Source: Trissonchulus latispiculum
Lineage: Eukaryota > Nematoda > Enoplea > Enoplida > Ironidae
Direction: 5' to 3'
DNA length: 64,000 nucleotides
NCBI GenBank assembly: GCA_030248195.1
Contig: JASAND010004096.1
Coordinates: 124,001 to 188,000 of the forward strand
A program made the translations under genes and the position numbers. The notes under the pieces were generated by a model. That model did not search any database. It saw only the letters and a list, made by a program, of their open reading frames with translations, and had not been told where the DNA came from. This document shows, piece after piece, positions 1-10,512 of this stretch (positions within the stretch are counted from its first letter, which is position 1; each line of letters opens with the position of its first letter).

Positions 1-914
1 ATTTTTAACTCCTTACGACACGCGACAATTTGTCGCACGACACTTTTGTCGCAACAAGCTATGAAGTCAAAGCCAAATTTTAGCTAAAACCAATTTTTAT
101 AGAATAATTTTTAACATACTTTGAACTGAATTCAACAATGCAATGTTTTCGTGGCTGTGGAGTATAGTGCGCCCGCAGTGAATTCCAAAATACATTTTAA
201 TTCACTAAAAACAAAAACCTTTGGTGTCGTTCTTAACCATTTATACTAACTTTATTAACATTTATACTTAACCGTTTGTCGTTTCGTGATATAAAAAGAT
301 CTGTTTCGCTTTTTTGTGCCAGTTTGTGAACTGGTTTGAATTAACCGAGTAAACCAACCCAAAAAGTAGTATATTTTAAAGTCTGTTAATTTATTAGTTG
401 GTAAACTGATGTGGAGATTAGAAAAGGGGGGTTTCTATATTAAATGATGTTAACTTGACAAACAGTCAATGCGGTCGATCTATTATTCTTGTGAACATGA
501 CAAATGTACCGTCGCTTATACTTCAAGATTACAGTAGGTACTTACTTGAATTTGCGGGGTAGAGTCGTTCATGCTAAATACCACGTTATTCTTCAAAGTG
601 TTGTCAAATGGGGTTTTGTCAGTAAGCCTGTGCCTTTCTTCTACCTTTCTGTTGTTCGGAATTTTGATTGATCGTTTTCGTCAAATTCTGAACTTGATAC
701 TTTCTTCAATTGCTGTTCAAATAAAAGAAAAGTAATCGGGTATGTTCAGTCTATGGTTTAGGTAATCAGGACTCAAGTCAAGGTGACACTTTAGTGACTT
801 TAGTAACAAGGACTTTAGGACTCGTAGTCAGCCATAGACACGTCTAGCATTTCTGTAAATCTGTACTAATCTCAGTCAGATGTTGCTTAAACGTAGTCAG
901 GCTCTACACTAATG
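1..914. other. AT-rich sequence, nothing assigned
   Basis: I see no coding exon, RNA gene or recognisable transposon end. A short cluster of gtcgca words lies in the first 60 bases, and around 770-840 there are several repeats of the word gactttag. Confidence 0.5.
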
Positions 915-1095
915 AAAGAAAAAACTAAACTAAGACTGTCACTACAGCACCTCAGACCCGCAAAATGCTGGCCTGATGTGTAGATCGAACAATACAACCT
1001 TTGGCAAACTAGGCCGACGCTCTACCGATTGAGCAACCCAGGCACTTAATCGAACCAAGCTCAAGTTTGAATTCGTTCCCAAAATGTAGTGACAT
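915..1095 (-). repeat. SINE-A copy 1 (tRNA-derived)
   Basis: Read on the minus strand, the tRNA-like body starts near 1044 with GTGCCTGGGTTGCTC. An A-box-like TTGCTCAATCGGTAGAG follows, and a B-box-like TTGTTCGATC lies near 985. The 3' tail GGTGCTGTAGTGACA is shared with the plus-strand copy at 3.46-3.64 kb. The 5' head (GGGAACGAATTCAAAC, near 1080) is shared with 2214-2232. The anticodon arm does not fold well, so this is a SINE and not a working tRNA gene. The family name is mine. Confidence 0.75.
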
Positions 1096-2199
1096 TTTAA
1101 AAGAGGGCCCAACCAAGTAAGCATCGAACGTTCAGAGTTTTGAAAATCTTAATAAAGCAAATGCTAATGTAATAAAATAAGTTTAGAAAGCGGAATACAG
1201 GAAAGGTCATCCGTATGGTACTTGTACAAATGATTTTGAAGATGAAACTGATACCCTTTATGGAAAATTGGTCTATAACCTGAACGTAAGTTGCAAAATG
1301 CTTAGATGTTTTATGGCAATGAATAGTGTAGACGTAGAGATTTAGATTAAGTAGAATAAACTCATAACAAACGAAATAATTTAAACTCTAAAAGATTGCA
1401 TAGGCTCCACTGAGTGTGTGCATGTCAGATCCTATCGTCTAATTATCTTAACCGACAACGAATCCAAATAGCCAAAAACTAAATAGTGATGCTAGTTTAC
1501 TGCTATTCGTTTCATTGCTATTCAAGTGACAATTAGCTAAATCCAGTCTTGGACTGTACACAAGAGTGCAACATTAGTTTGAACATTCACGAATTTAGCA
1601 CTACTTTTAATAATTTTGAAATAGAAATGTCAAAAATGGTTGAAATGATTCTAGAATAAGTACTACCAAGAGTGTATTGAATATATGTGAGAACAAGACT
1701 ATGCAGCGAGGCGCTTTTCTTGTTATTGCGAAGCTGTGCTCCTATGAGGATTTTAATTTTTAAAAATAATTCGCATATGCGTTTTTGCAAGCGCATATTT
1801 TTTGTAAAATACGATTCATTTCATCTTGAAATTTGAGACAGTTCCTTATGCTGCCTCACAAGAGAAAGGACTTCCGACCAAAGACCTCTTGATTTAAAAA
1901 TTATATCACACTTCTGCTGTTAAAGTTTGTTGCAATTTGAGGTCTGCTATATCTCTTGCTATCAGCGTCAACTAAATGCCGTTTGCAATTGTTCCGACCC
2001 AAGAATAAGAAAACACAAAACCCACAGAAGCTCTTGCCTTTCCGACATGGATCATTGTGAGTAGACTAATCATTCATGATATAATATATGCATGTACTAA
2101 GGACATGTACTACATGTACTACTATGGTATGGACTAAGGGCTAAGCCTTAGTGACTGCAGGCAGGCGTTTTTCATTAATGCCTACATTCCTATTCTAAA
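1096..2199. other. Unassigned AT-rich spacer
   Basis: No exon or transposon boundary was found. Around 2087-2120 the words catgtac and tactac recur, similar to the small inverted repeat near 33.9-34.1 kb. Confidence 0.4.
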
Positions 2200-3640
2200 A
2201 TTGTGTCACTACAGTTTGGGAACGAATTCAACCTTAAGGGGGGGGGTCGCCAGGTACCAAAATTTATAGTCACCGATTTCGCTCGCTTTTGGCTGTAATA
2301 TACCCCCGTATGTGTCCAAAAACAAGACAAATTTTTAGAGTCCATGGTCAATCCATGTAAGAGATATTGCAGTTCAAATCCCTACAATTTAGTATTTACG
2401 CCACTATGCCTCGCTGAGAGTTTCGAAGTCGCGTGCACAAAGGATGACAAAAGACTACGGCATGGTCAATACATTAAATTGAAGCCGCTATCTGGGACTA
2501 TTTATTGCTGTGCAAATGACAATGATACGCCAAGCACCGAGCGAGAAACGGCGTGTGAACGATTTGCTCAAGCTCCTTCCGACTGTTATTTACTTCAAAC
2601 TTTAACGCGCTCTAACTTTCTCATACTGTTTTTAGAGACTTGGTGCAACAAGATGAAATGTTCAGGACATCGAGAGCTTCAATGTGATATAAAATTTGGC
2701 TATATTTGAAAAATTTGAAAATTTGCCATTTTTTGACTGTAGGCCTCTGACTTCGCACTGAGGCATGCGTCCACAGTTAAACACCAGCAATTGCGGTGAA
2801 ATTTAGCATACATCTTCCTTTCATATGTGCAAATTGGCACACCGAATTTGGATGGGATAGCTCGGCTTTCACCCGACTTATGGGCCATTATATTCAAAAA
2901 TTTAAGAAAATGGCGTATTTTGGGGCAAAACGCCAACGCGGTGCCCAAAAGTGTGATCTACTCCCAAGCAGCAGCAGGGATTGTGCGTATGCAAATTGAA
3001 GCTCTATTTGTGTACTGTGTTAATATCTATACACGAAATTTGTGCAGTGAATGGTTAGTTCAGGGCATGACGAAACATTTATTCTGTGGCATTTTTGTAA
3101 GTCAGAATTTAGAAAAAACCGACTTCAATAAATTTTGAAAATTTCTAGAAAATCGCAGAGCTAACGCAAAAAGACCACATATAGATATTAACACGCTATC
3201 TAGTTCAGATTAATATTTTGGGACGTTATAGCTCATTTGCTCTTGCACAGCTCTCAAACTTTTGGTCACCGCGAAATTTTCCTAACTTTTTCGTTTTCCT
3301 ATGTTTAACACATGTCGAGGTCACCTTTGGAGGACTATTGTGAATGATAGGGAAAGTTTTGTAACAAACGCAACTGTCTTGTTTTGGGAACCCATGGGGA
3401 CTACAAAATATGTGAAAATGAGAAAAATCGGAGATGGTCGAAAATTCGCGACCCCCCCTTTAAGCTTGGTTCGGTTGTGCCTGGGTGGCTCAATCGGCAG
3501 AGCGTTGGCCTAGAAACCAAACGGTTGTGGGTTCGATCCCCACCTGAGGCCCAAGCTTTTCCGGTCGGAGGTGCTGTAGTGACATCCTTCATTCTTTCGT
3601 TTGTAATCTTGTATTACTTCATTATTGCTTTATGATTATT
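2200..3640 (+). repeat. SINE-A copy 2, split by a TTAA element
   Basis: The SINE head lies at about 2205-2233 and its body and tail at 3464-3640. The tRNA-like part runs from about 3478 to 3550: A box TGGCTCAATCGG, B box GGTTCGATCCC. The tail GGTGCTGTAGTGACATCC is followed by T-rich sequence. Between head and body sits a 1.2-kb element flanked by TTAA. Copies at 1.0 and 13.5 kb continue straight from the head into the body, so they act as empty sites and define the insertion. Confidence 0.8.
2234..3463. mobile_element. TTAA-flanked non-autonomous DNA transposon
   Basis: The ends are inverted: TTAAGGGGGGGGTCGC at 2234 and its near complement ending in CCCCCCCTTTAA at 3463. TTAA at both ends matches piggyBac-type target choice. 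It is inserted in a SINE, and uninterrupted SINE copies elsewhere confirm the boundaries. Inside are an unrecognised 121-codon frame (2344-2709) and no transposase motif. The assignment to piggyBac rests only on the TTAA target and length. Confidence 0.7.
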
Positions 3641-5427
3641 GACTTGTATCCTTCGTGGATCCACCTGCTGGACAGCGTTTACCTCATTTTCTTGATATAA
3701 CATAATTCAAAGTGAAGTTTTTTAGACTCTTAAAAGAAATAACTGAAGAATCATTCCTTTTGCATGTCATGTAAAACTAACTCTGGTCCCCCAGAGCAGC
3801 CAATGCATGCATGTATATTTATCTATCTATCTATATATAATTGGCAAATGTCCAAGAATTGTACCTCTTGTGCATGTTGCATGTTTAGTGATATGCATGC
3901 AAAGATTCAAAGAATTAGCGGCTGATCAATCCAGTCAGGACAGTTTGAATACAAAGTGTAACTGTCCTATGCCTTGTCGGTAAGAGGAGAATTTAGCTGT
4001 AAGTATTTTTTGCAGTAAGTAATTTAAGGTGATTGTGTATTGAAAGGCTAAGATAGTCAATGATGTGATCAATTTAAACACAGTTGCCGATTTTATGGCG
4101 ATCTGCTCATAGATTTGCAGCCTAAATAATTATTTAGACTAAATTAAGCAGTAGTACACTTATAAAATTTCAGCTCAGTTGCTGCTGATGCGATATCCGT
4201 CCACCGTCCCATATCTCGTATATAGTTTTTTTAATCCTAACTTTAACGCAGACCTAAATAGTGTACGACACTTCAAATGGAATTGTTCAATTTTCGATTC
4301 CATAAATAATTAACAAAGCAGTTAATTTAGTGGCAACCGCTGTGATGAGCTGTCAACAACATTTCTATATGACTGTAAGGTTTCACACTTACACGTTAAG
4401 CTATAGAAAATAGCCAAAAAATTAATTTGATGCCGTTTTACATCTTGGACACATCCTCACTTGAGTATAACTAACTCACTTAGAGATTCTCTCCCTAGCG
4501 CGAGAATGCATTGCAACTGCATCTATTGCATCAGACTGATATAGTACCTTTGCTGAGCTAATCCTGCTATACTTAAAACATTAAAACACAAGCTTTAGTT
4601 TTCTACTGCATTACGTACACACATTATTTAAGCTTGAATTCCTTGCTAATCTTCGTAACCGCTTGCCTTTTACGAGCCCATCTAGCCTTAGGTAGTGGAA
4701 ACTGTGGAATTGAAAATTGTCCCAAAATCATTAATTGTTTTCCGTCCACCACAACTTAACACTTAACTAATTCTGAGTTCTCCCAGACGCATAATCTTTC
4801 CCACAATTGTATCTTAGGAATAAAATTACTGAAAATAATTTCAACCTGAGTGTGGCTTTAGTTTTTGCAGTCCCGTACAGCTACACTTGAGGTGTGCAAT
4901 ACGAACCAGATCAATTCAATCTGACATGCAATCAAGGACGAGGGCTGCTGCGGCTAATGTTTGACCATTTCCAGTTTTGCTCATTTCACATGTATTTTGT
5001 ATTCCCATCCCATTGCCCCCCCCCCCCATTGTAAGGCAAAAGAGCCTTGCGTAAGACTACTTGTATCGTTCGGTATGCCATTTAAGGGTGACTATGACAA
5101 GTATTAAACGCGGGAAACTGGACACGTTCGGTTCAGGTTCATTGTTTGTAAAATTTTTAATGGCTAATGGTTAATTAAAAGACAACTAATAGCTAATAGA
5201 AAGTGCAGCTGAAATTAGGAACTGATAGTTCATCAAATTTACTTATCTATAAGCCAGATTTATGAACTATGAAGGTGTATGACAGTGTGAAAAGAGGTGG
5301 CACCAGCAGTTAGTGTATTGAAACCCATACTGGTATGCTACTTCAAATCTCACCAGTCCACTATATTACCAGTTCGCCGTTCCTCCAGAAGAGATGCAGC
5401 GCAACTGATATTTAATTTCTGTTATAG
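3641..5427. other. Intergenic or intronic spacer with simple repeats
   Basis: No exon was recognised. There is a short TATC/TATA microsatellite near 3820-3840 and a run of 13 C at about 5016-5028. If the DEG/ENaC gene extends upstream, missed exons could lie here. Confidence 0.4.
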
Positions 5428-5476
5428 GGAATACCACTACGAAGTGACATCAACCTTGTACAAAATTAAGAATAGT
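5428..5476 (+). CDS. Probable DEG/ENaC exon (before the last)
   Basis: A good acceptor (ttctgttatag) precedes the segment, and a donor GTAAGC follows directly. The 49 bases read EYHYEVTSTLYKIKNS in phase 2 to phase 0. In DEG/ENaC channels the Cys-rich extracellular region ends with a segment of the type C-x-x-x-Y-E-V-S-x-S, just before the second membrane span, and this peptide fits it. The same strand carries an exon with the second membrane span 1.8 kb downstream. The match is short, so this is suggestive only. Confidence 0.4.
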
Positions 5477-6244
5477 GTAAGCTCTGCAACTCTGTGTTGA
5501 CTAAGTAATTTAAACTGTTCCACTGCTGTGCATTCCAGCAAAAGTCATAAATAATCAACCTACTATTAAGCTGCTAAAAATGCATCGATTTCTACCAAAT
5601 AAGAGTCAGTTTTTGTTAGCGGTTGATTTCTATTTTACATTGCTGCCTTTAAATCACTTAATCCCTTTATTTAAACTAAATCTTTTTATTTATGCAGACA
5701 GGAGGCTTTGATTCGTAAGTTACTACTGTAAGCAGCAGATTGGTGCCGTTTTATGCACTAAATTATACTAAATTGGGGATTAGCAGTGTTGGGTGCAACA
5801 ACTAGAAATGTGGGAACCAGGTTAAAAATAAATTCAGACTATTCTGCACTAGTTTTATTGCAACTGACTCAATCGTTAAACGTCCTTTGGCCAGCTGAAC
5901 TGAAGTGCCACAACATAGTAAACAATATGAACGCAAAATCGTTTTATTTTAGTCCAAGGTTTAAACCAAGTTTCTGATAACTTTGTGTCCCGGCCTGTTT
6001 GGTAACCGAATGTACCGAGCTACAGCCCTATTTAACATCTCAGCAGTCAGCGGCGCAGCTGCAGTTCCCTCCTACCCCTCTAATACAGTTTCTGCCGCTT
6101 CTTCCCAAAGCTCATACTTTTACTTCCGGCCGGTATGGTCTTGGTGCTATTTAATGTTGGAATAAGCTGACAAAGACTTTAGAGACATGAATAGTTGTAC
6201 TTGAGCTTGTATGTCAGGAATACCTTAATTTCAATTTCAATTTG

Positions 6245-6965
6245 CAAATATCTGGTTTTCAGAGAGATGAGATCAGCATTTGAAAGGTCTCATTGACCTC
6301 TACATTTTTGCTTTTTAAAACACCTTTCTAGCTTCTCTCTATAGTGAGATATAGCTGATTTTCTTGTTTTGGCGTTGAGCACTTGTCATTTTTGCAGAAA
6401 TCAAATAATCCGCCATTCTTGAGCTACGCGAGCCGTAAAATTAAACTAAGGGTGTCAATTTGAAAGTCTCGTCGGGGTCAATTACTCGTGGCATTATGAT
6501 CCTCTAAATGCTATCCCGTACGCTGCTATCATTAAAATGTAGTTTTGCAAAAACATGACCAAATTTTTTCCAGCGATTGTGCAGCATTTACTACGCAAGA
6601 TAGAGGGTTGCCACTTACTAGACGTATTTTGCACAAAAATACCCAGGGACCCTTTTTTAGTTGTTCCGATTGGTGCTTTCGAGCTAAATTTGTCGCTTGC
6701 CAAAGTTGGGAAAAGTAGGCAAAATCCAAGTTACGCATGCATTTTAGTTAATTTCTTTACAAGGAAGAGCTTTTTCATAATAATTAAAAAAGGGTCCGCA
6801 GCTATTTGATAGTGGAATCGAATGGTGTGGACGACGCCTCACGAAAAAATTTACTTTCGTCTGCAAAAAATCTGAAAAATTAAATTACTTCAAAAAATTC
6901 AAAATAATTTCGAAGAACTAAAGTTTGGTTTACTGTATTCATTAGAAAGAGAAAATGTTAAGATA
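6245..6965 (+). mobile_element. TTAA-family 2 element, copy a (ends lost)
   Basis: It is closely similar to 52.19-52.86 kb over most of its length, sharing for example taagccgtaaaatt-like and aaagtaggcaaaatcc words. It is also similar to 9.87-10.26 kb and, inverted, to 55.1-55.5 kb. Neither TTAA terminus is visible here. It lies in an intron of the DEG/ENaC gene, if the two exons flanking it belong together. No coding capacity is apparent. Confidence 0.7.
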
Positions 6966-7294
6966 ACATTGCGGTTGCGTGTTCTGTTTTAATGCGGTTT
7001 GTGTGTAGAAAACATGCTACTGTGCCCGTTGGTGTGCAGACATCTTACTTCATTCAGTAGGAAGAATATGCCGTCTACGAGGTGAAGTTTGCATTAACAT
7101 TTAAATGATCAAACAGTTCAAACACATTCTTAATCGATTTCAGAGCTGGCTTTAGAGAACCTTCATGAACTAGGGACTTTAGTCTGTAGCCTTTGATTGC
7201 TGTATTTATTTACTGTTATTTTTTACTGTAAGACGAACCTAACCACGGCGAACCGAGCAAGATAAGTCAATCATTATGATAATTCATGTTTCAG

Positions 7295-7511
7295 GTCCAC
7301 ACATATGTTGGGAGCGTTTGGTGGCATTCTGGGTATGCTCATGGGTGGATCTGTTTTAAGTATATTGGAAATTTTGGTGTGTTTGGCATCAGTAATTGCA
7401 GATTCTGTGGGTTCTGAAAGAAAAGCAAGAAATGCCGAAAAGACTAGTGTTGCTTTTGAAGCGACAAAACAGATATTGTGTACATGTGATGTAACTGAAA
7501 TAATTGGTTGA
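7295..7511 (+). CDS. DEG/ENaC sodium channel, last exon (TM2 and C-terminus)
   Basis: DEG/ENaC (amiloride-sensitive) channels are trimeric plasma-membrane cation channels with two membrane spans per subunit. After the acceptor catgtttcag, the exon reads STHMLGAFGGILGMLMGGSV and then LSILEILVCL. This matches the family signature at the second span: GG, then a G-x-S motif in the pore, then LS-x-x-EI. The frame ends at TGA (7509-7511) after a roughly 38-residue Ser/Lys/Thr-containing cytoplasmic tail. The pore motif reads GGS, close to the usual GxS. The upstream exons with the first span and most of the extracellular domain were not found in the window, so this is a 3' gene end or a decayed copy. 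Confidence 0.7.
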
Positions 7512-8884
7512 TGTGTCCCATTTCTGTCTTTTTTCTAAATCATAGGAATCCTAAGAGTGTTATCTCATTTGAAGCAATCAGCAAGGCGCTGACTGAATGC
7601 AAGCAAATATTGCCTTTTCAGATGAGAACCTCGCGTACAGACTTTATTTTGTCGAGTATTGGGCTTCGGGCCTGTCGATCCGATATTAGAAAGGGATACA
7701 AAGTGTATATACCTCTATTGCTTTGCTACTTACTGGCACTCTCGCGGAGATTTTGTAAGTAAATCTTCTCCGTCTAAACTAAGCCTAGACTGTTTATCGG
7801 GTATGAGCACTTCATGAAACGGAATAGTTCACAGCCCCACAGCCCTTGTACTGAACCGACGACTCCCACCGAAGATTTTTTGCTCGAGTGGCTGTAAAAA
7901 AGTCCGGTTCATACTTTTGTCCTTTAGTGCTTCGTACTTCTGTCCTTTTCTGTGAGTGCTTTGTGCTTTGTCCTTTGTGCCTTTGTCCTTTGTGCTTTGT
8001 GCTTTGTGCTCACGTGGATGCGTTCATACTTCTCGTGGGAACATTAAAGCACACGCCACGAGATTTAGTCACCAGACTGACAGAAACAAACAAAGTATGG
8101 ATATTCAACAGCAAATTAAATAGGAAACAAGTTTCAAACGTGTAAAAGCAAAAATAATAGGTATTTTGACCAACTTCTAAGCTGCATATGTGCCAATACA
8201 AAACAGCAAAGAATACTTGAAAACAATATTTGTTAACCACCAACTTTAAATCAAACAATTAAAAAACCGGCAAGGTTAGTGTATTAAAATAGTTTATTAC
8301 ATGCCTACGTCTAAATATATACTGATATATGCATTTTAATTTTTATAAGCTTTCCAACTTTGTATTATTTATTTATTTATTTATTTAAAGTTGTTTCTTT
8401 TTCATTCAATCAACATGTCTTCGTTGCTCCCGTATCTCGCGGTCCCTTTTGATTTATCTTTTTTCTTGAATGAAGTCAAGAATGCGGGAATTTGATTGAC
8501 TAAGAATAAAAGCAGATCTGAAAATATAGACTCGTCTCAACATTCGAAGGCACATCCGAAAGCACAAAACCACAAAACCACAAAGCACAAAGTACATTTC
8601 GGAAGAATGAATTAGACAAGCACAAAGCAAAGAGCGCTGTGTTTTTCCAAAAAGCATGTAAGTAGGCGGGTACAGATTACTAGTCATAAAGAAATAACGA
8701 AAAACGCGTGATTGTAGTCACTAAGACAAAGACTTAGGACGCAACATGAGATAGCCAATGGGCACTGTGAATGCTTTTACCCAGATTGAACTAGTTCCTG
8801 AAGCTCCTGCGTGGTTGTACAAGAAGGACATCCAGCTCGGCTCTATCTGTGTTACAATGTAGCGCTTTTACAGGCTGACCGACA
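7512..8884. repeat. Spacer with inverted TTTGTGC-type simple repeats
   Basis: A run of TTTGTGC/TTTGTCC units (about 7915-8011) faces an inverted run of GCACAAA/ACCACAAA units (about 8550-8630), which would let some 700 bp fold back. An ATTT microsatellite occupies about 8364-8388. No transposon end or exon was identified. Confidence 0.5.
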
Positions 8885-9135
8885 CAGAAGCAGAAACCAA
8901 GAACAAGCCCGAGACGGGAGGCATCAGGCACCCTCGTACTCACGAAACCAGGACCTAGAAGAGAGAAGGGAAGAGGGAGGTTCAGCTTTTCACTCACCAT
9001 TGAAAGTAAAGAATTGGTATCGGGGATCTAACCAAGGCCCTTCTACTCCAGAGCAAACATGCTAACCACTACAACACGGGACCATCAGGTGAACTCCCAT
9101 GTGAGACTTATCAATCTTTCCTATGCCTGCTTCCC
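8885..9135 (-). repeat. SINE-B copy 1 (tRNA-derived)
   Basis: On the minus strand the body from about 9083 to 9020 is tRNA-like: GGTCCCGTG start, A-box-like TAGTGGTTAGCATG, B-box-like GGTTAGATCC. It continues into a conserved segment (8890-9010, plus-strand words caagcccgagacggg and ttcagcttttcactcacca) also found in the copy 500 bp downstream. Both copies extend past the tRNA-like part into a shared agacttatcaatctttcc head. The family name is mine. Confidence 0.7.
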
Positions 9136-9395
9136 TTGCACCTCCGCCGGATTTCATTTAACTCTTATTAAATTAAACGGATTAAATTTAACTGCTTACT
9201 CTACTCGGAATCAAACCGAGAGCGCATCCAGCGCTGGGCATTCTGAGTCCAAGAGATCCGTGGTCCCCCAAAGCACGTACCTTGATCCCTGTTGGATCTA
9301 ACCAACCAGATGCAACTACTGGGGGACTGGATACAGGAGCCCAATCCGGGTCCTCCTGGCAGCCTCGCCACATGTAGCTTTTCTACCAGGTGGAC

Positions 9396-9850
9396 CAGGA
9401 AGAAGAAACCAAGGACAAGCCCGAGACGGGAGGCGTCAACACCCTCGTACCCACGAAACCTACACCTAGAAGAGGGAAGGGAAGAGAGTGAAGTTCAGCT
9501 TTTCACTCACCACTGAAAGTAAAGAATTGGTCCCGCCGGGGATCAAACCACGGCCCTTCTACCCCGGAGCAGACATGCTATCCGACAACACCACGGGACC
9601 ATACATGCGCTGCGGGGGGGGGTGAAACCCCCAGACCTGGAGCTCACCCCCCCAGATGGGTCCCTCACCCCCCCCCCGAATCCGGATTTTACCGGTTTTT
9701 TGGGCAAAAAACCGGACAAATCCGGATTTCCGGCGGCCTTCGGCCGCCGGCTCACCACCCCCAGAACTTCCCCTCCTGCACATGTCTGCACAGGACCATC
9801 AGCTGAACTCCCATATTAGGCTTATCAATCTTTCCCTATGCCTGTTTTCT
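9396..9850 (-). repeat. SINE-B copy 2, split by a GC-rich insert
   Basis: The tRNA-like body (9529-9600, 72 nt on the minus strand) keeps a perfect 7-bp acceptor-type pairing, GGTCCCG with CGGGACC. It has an A-box-like GGTGTTGTCGGATAGCA and a B box GGTTTGATCCC. The anticodon loop is irregular (a TCCGGG-type six-base loop), which argues against an active tRNA. It is about 90 percent similar by eye to copy 1. The head (ctgaactcccatattagg) is displaced by a 190-bp insertion. Confidence 0.7.
9603..9792. mobile_element. GC-rich hairpin insert with 7-bp flanking repeats
   Basis: GGACCAT occurs at 9596-9602 and again at 9793-9799, bracketing sequence absent from the other SINE-B copy. The insert contains runs of G and C. 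A long hairpin at 9679-9728 pairs AATCCGGATTT with AAATCCGGATT and CCGGTTTTTT with AAAAAACCGG. A second hairpin at 9730-9750 pairs CCGGCGGCC with GGCCGCCGG across a 3-nt loop. I do not recognise the family. Confidence 0.6.
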
Positions 9851-9867
9851 TTACACTATGTAACCTA

Positions 9868-10314
9868 GACGGCTGCCACTTAGCACATGTGTTCTACACA
9901 AAAAAACACCGGGACCCTTTTTTAGTTGCCCAGTTGCTGCTTCCAGCTAAAGTAGTCGCTTGCCAATGTTGGGAAAAGTAGGCAAAATCCTGGTTGCACA
10001 GACATTTTAGCGAATTTCTTCACAAAGACGAGCGATTCCACTATAAATAAAAAAGAGTCCCCAGCTATTTGGTTAAAGTATCGAATTATGTAATATATGT
10101 CTCACGAAAAAATTTACTTCAGGCTGCAAAAAATCTGAAAGATTGCACTTGTTCAAAAATCCGTCAAAAAATCTTTTCAAAAAACAAAATTAGTTTCAGA
10201 GTTTTAGAGAAAATATTAAGCTACATTTTGATATAAAAATGGCTTCTGAACTCCAAAATAACAAATTAGCAATAATGGTTCAAAGTTGATGTCTACAAAA
10301 AGAATCACCACCTA
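9868..10314 (+). mobile_element. TTAA-family 2 element, copy b (5' truncated)
   Basis: It matches the second half of the copies at 6.5-6.9 and 52.5-52.98 kb. It keeps the right end GAATCACCACCTAAAC, the complement of the family terminus TTAAGGTGGTGATTC with the TTAA altered to TTTA. It starts abruptly beside SINE-B copy 2. Non-coding. Confidence 0.65.
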
Positions 10315-10512
10315 AACAGAAACATAAAGTGAAAGAAAATTCCCATTCTGGAATGCCTTTTCCAGTGCTTTTATATACAACATCCAAAACCAGCAAAGCC
10401 TGGAATTAGTGTCACCTCACGTGCTGCTTTATCTGGCAGATTATAGTTTCATGTTGCGCAGTGGCGTAGCCAGTAAACATGTTTCGGTTCTGGTTAAGAA
10501 GATGTATGTGAG

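Noticed and set aside
2344..2709. 121-codon ORF as a real gene
   Set aside because: It lies inside the TTAA element, has no domain and is unsupported by splice or homology features.
3478..3550. Functional tRNA gene
   Set aside because: A and B boxes are good but the anticodon stem needs a bulge and an 8-nt loop. The same sequence recurs with a common tail, so it is a SINE.
9529..9600. tRNA gene with perfect acceptor stem
   Set aside because: The anticodon loop has six bases and the T stem mismatches. It lies in a duplicated SINE unit.
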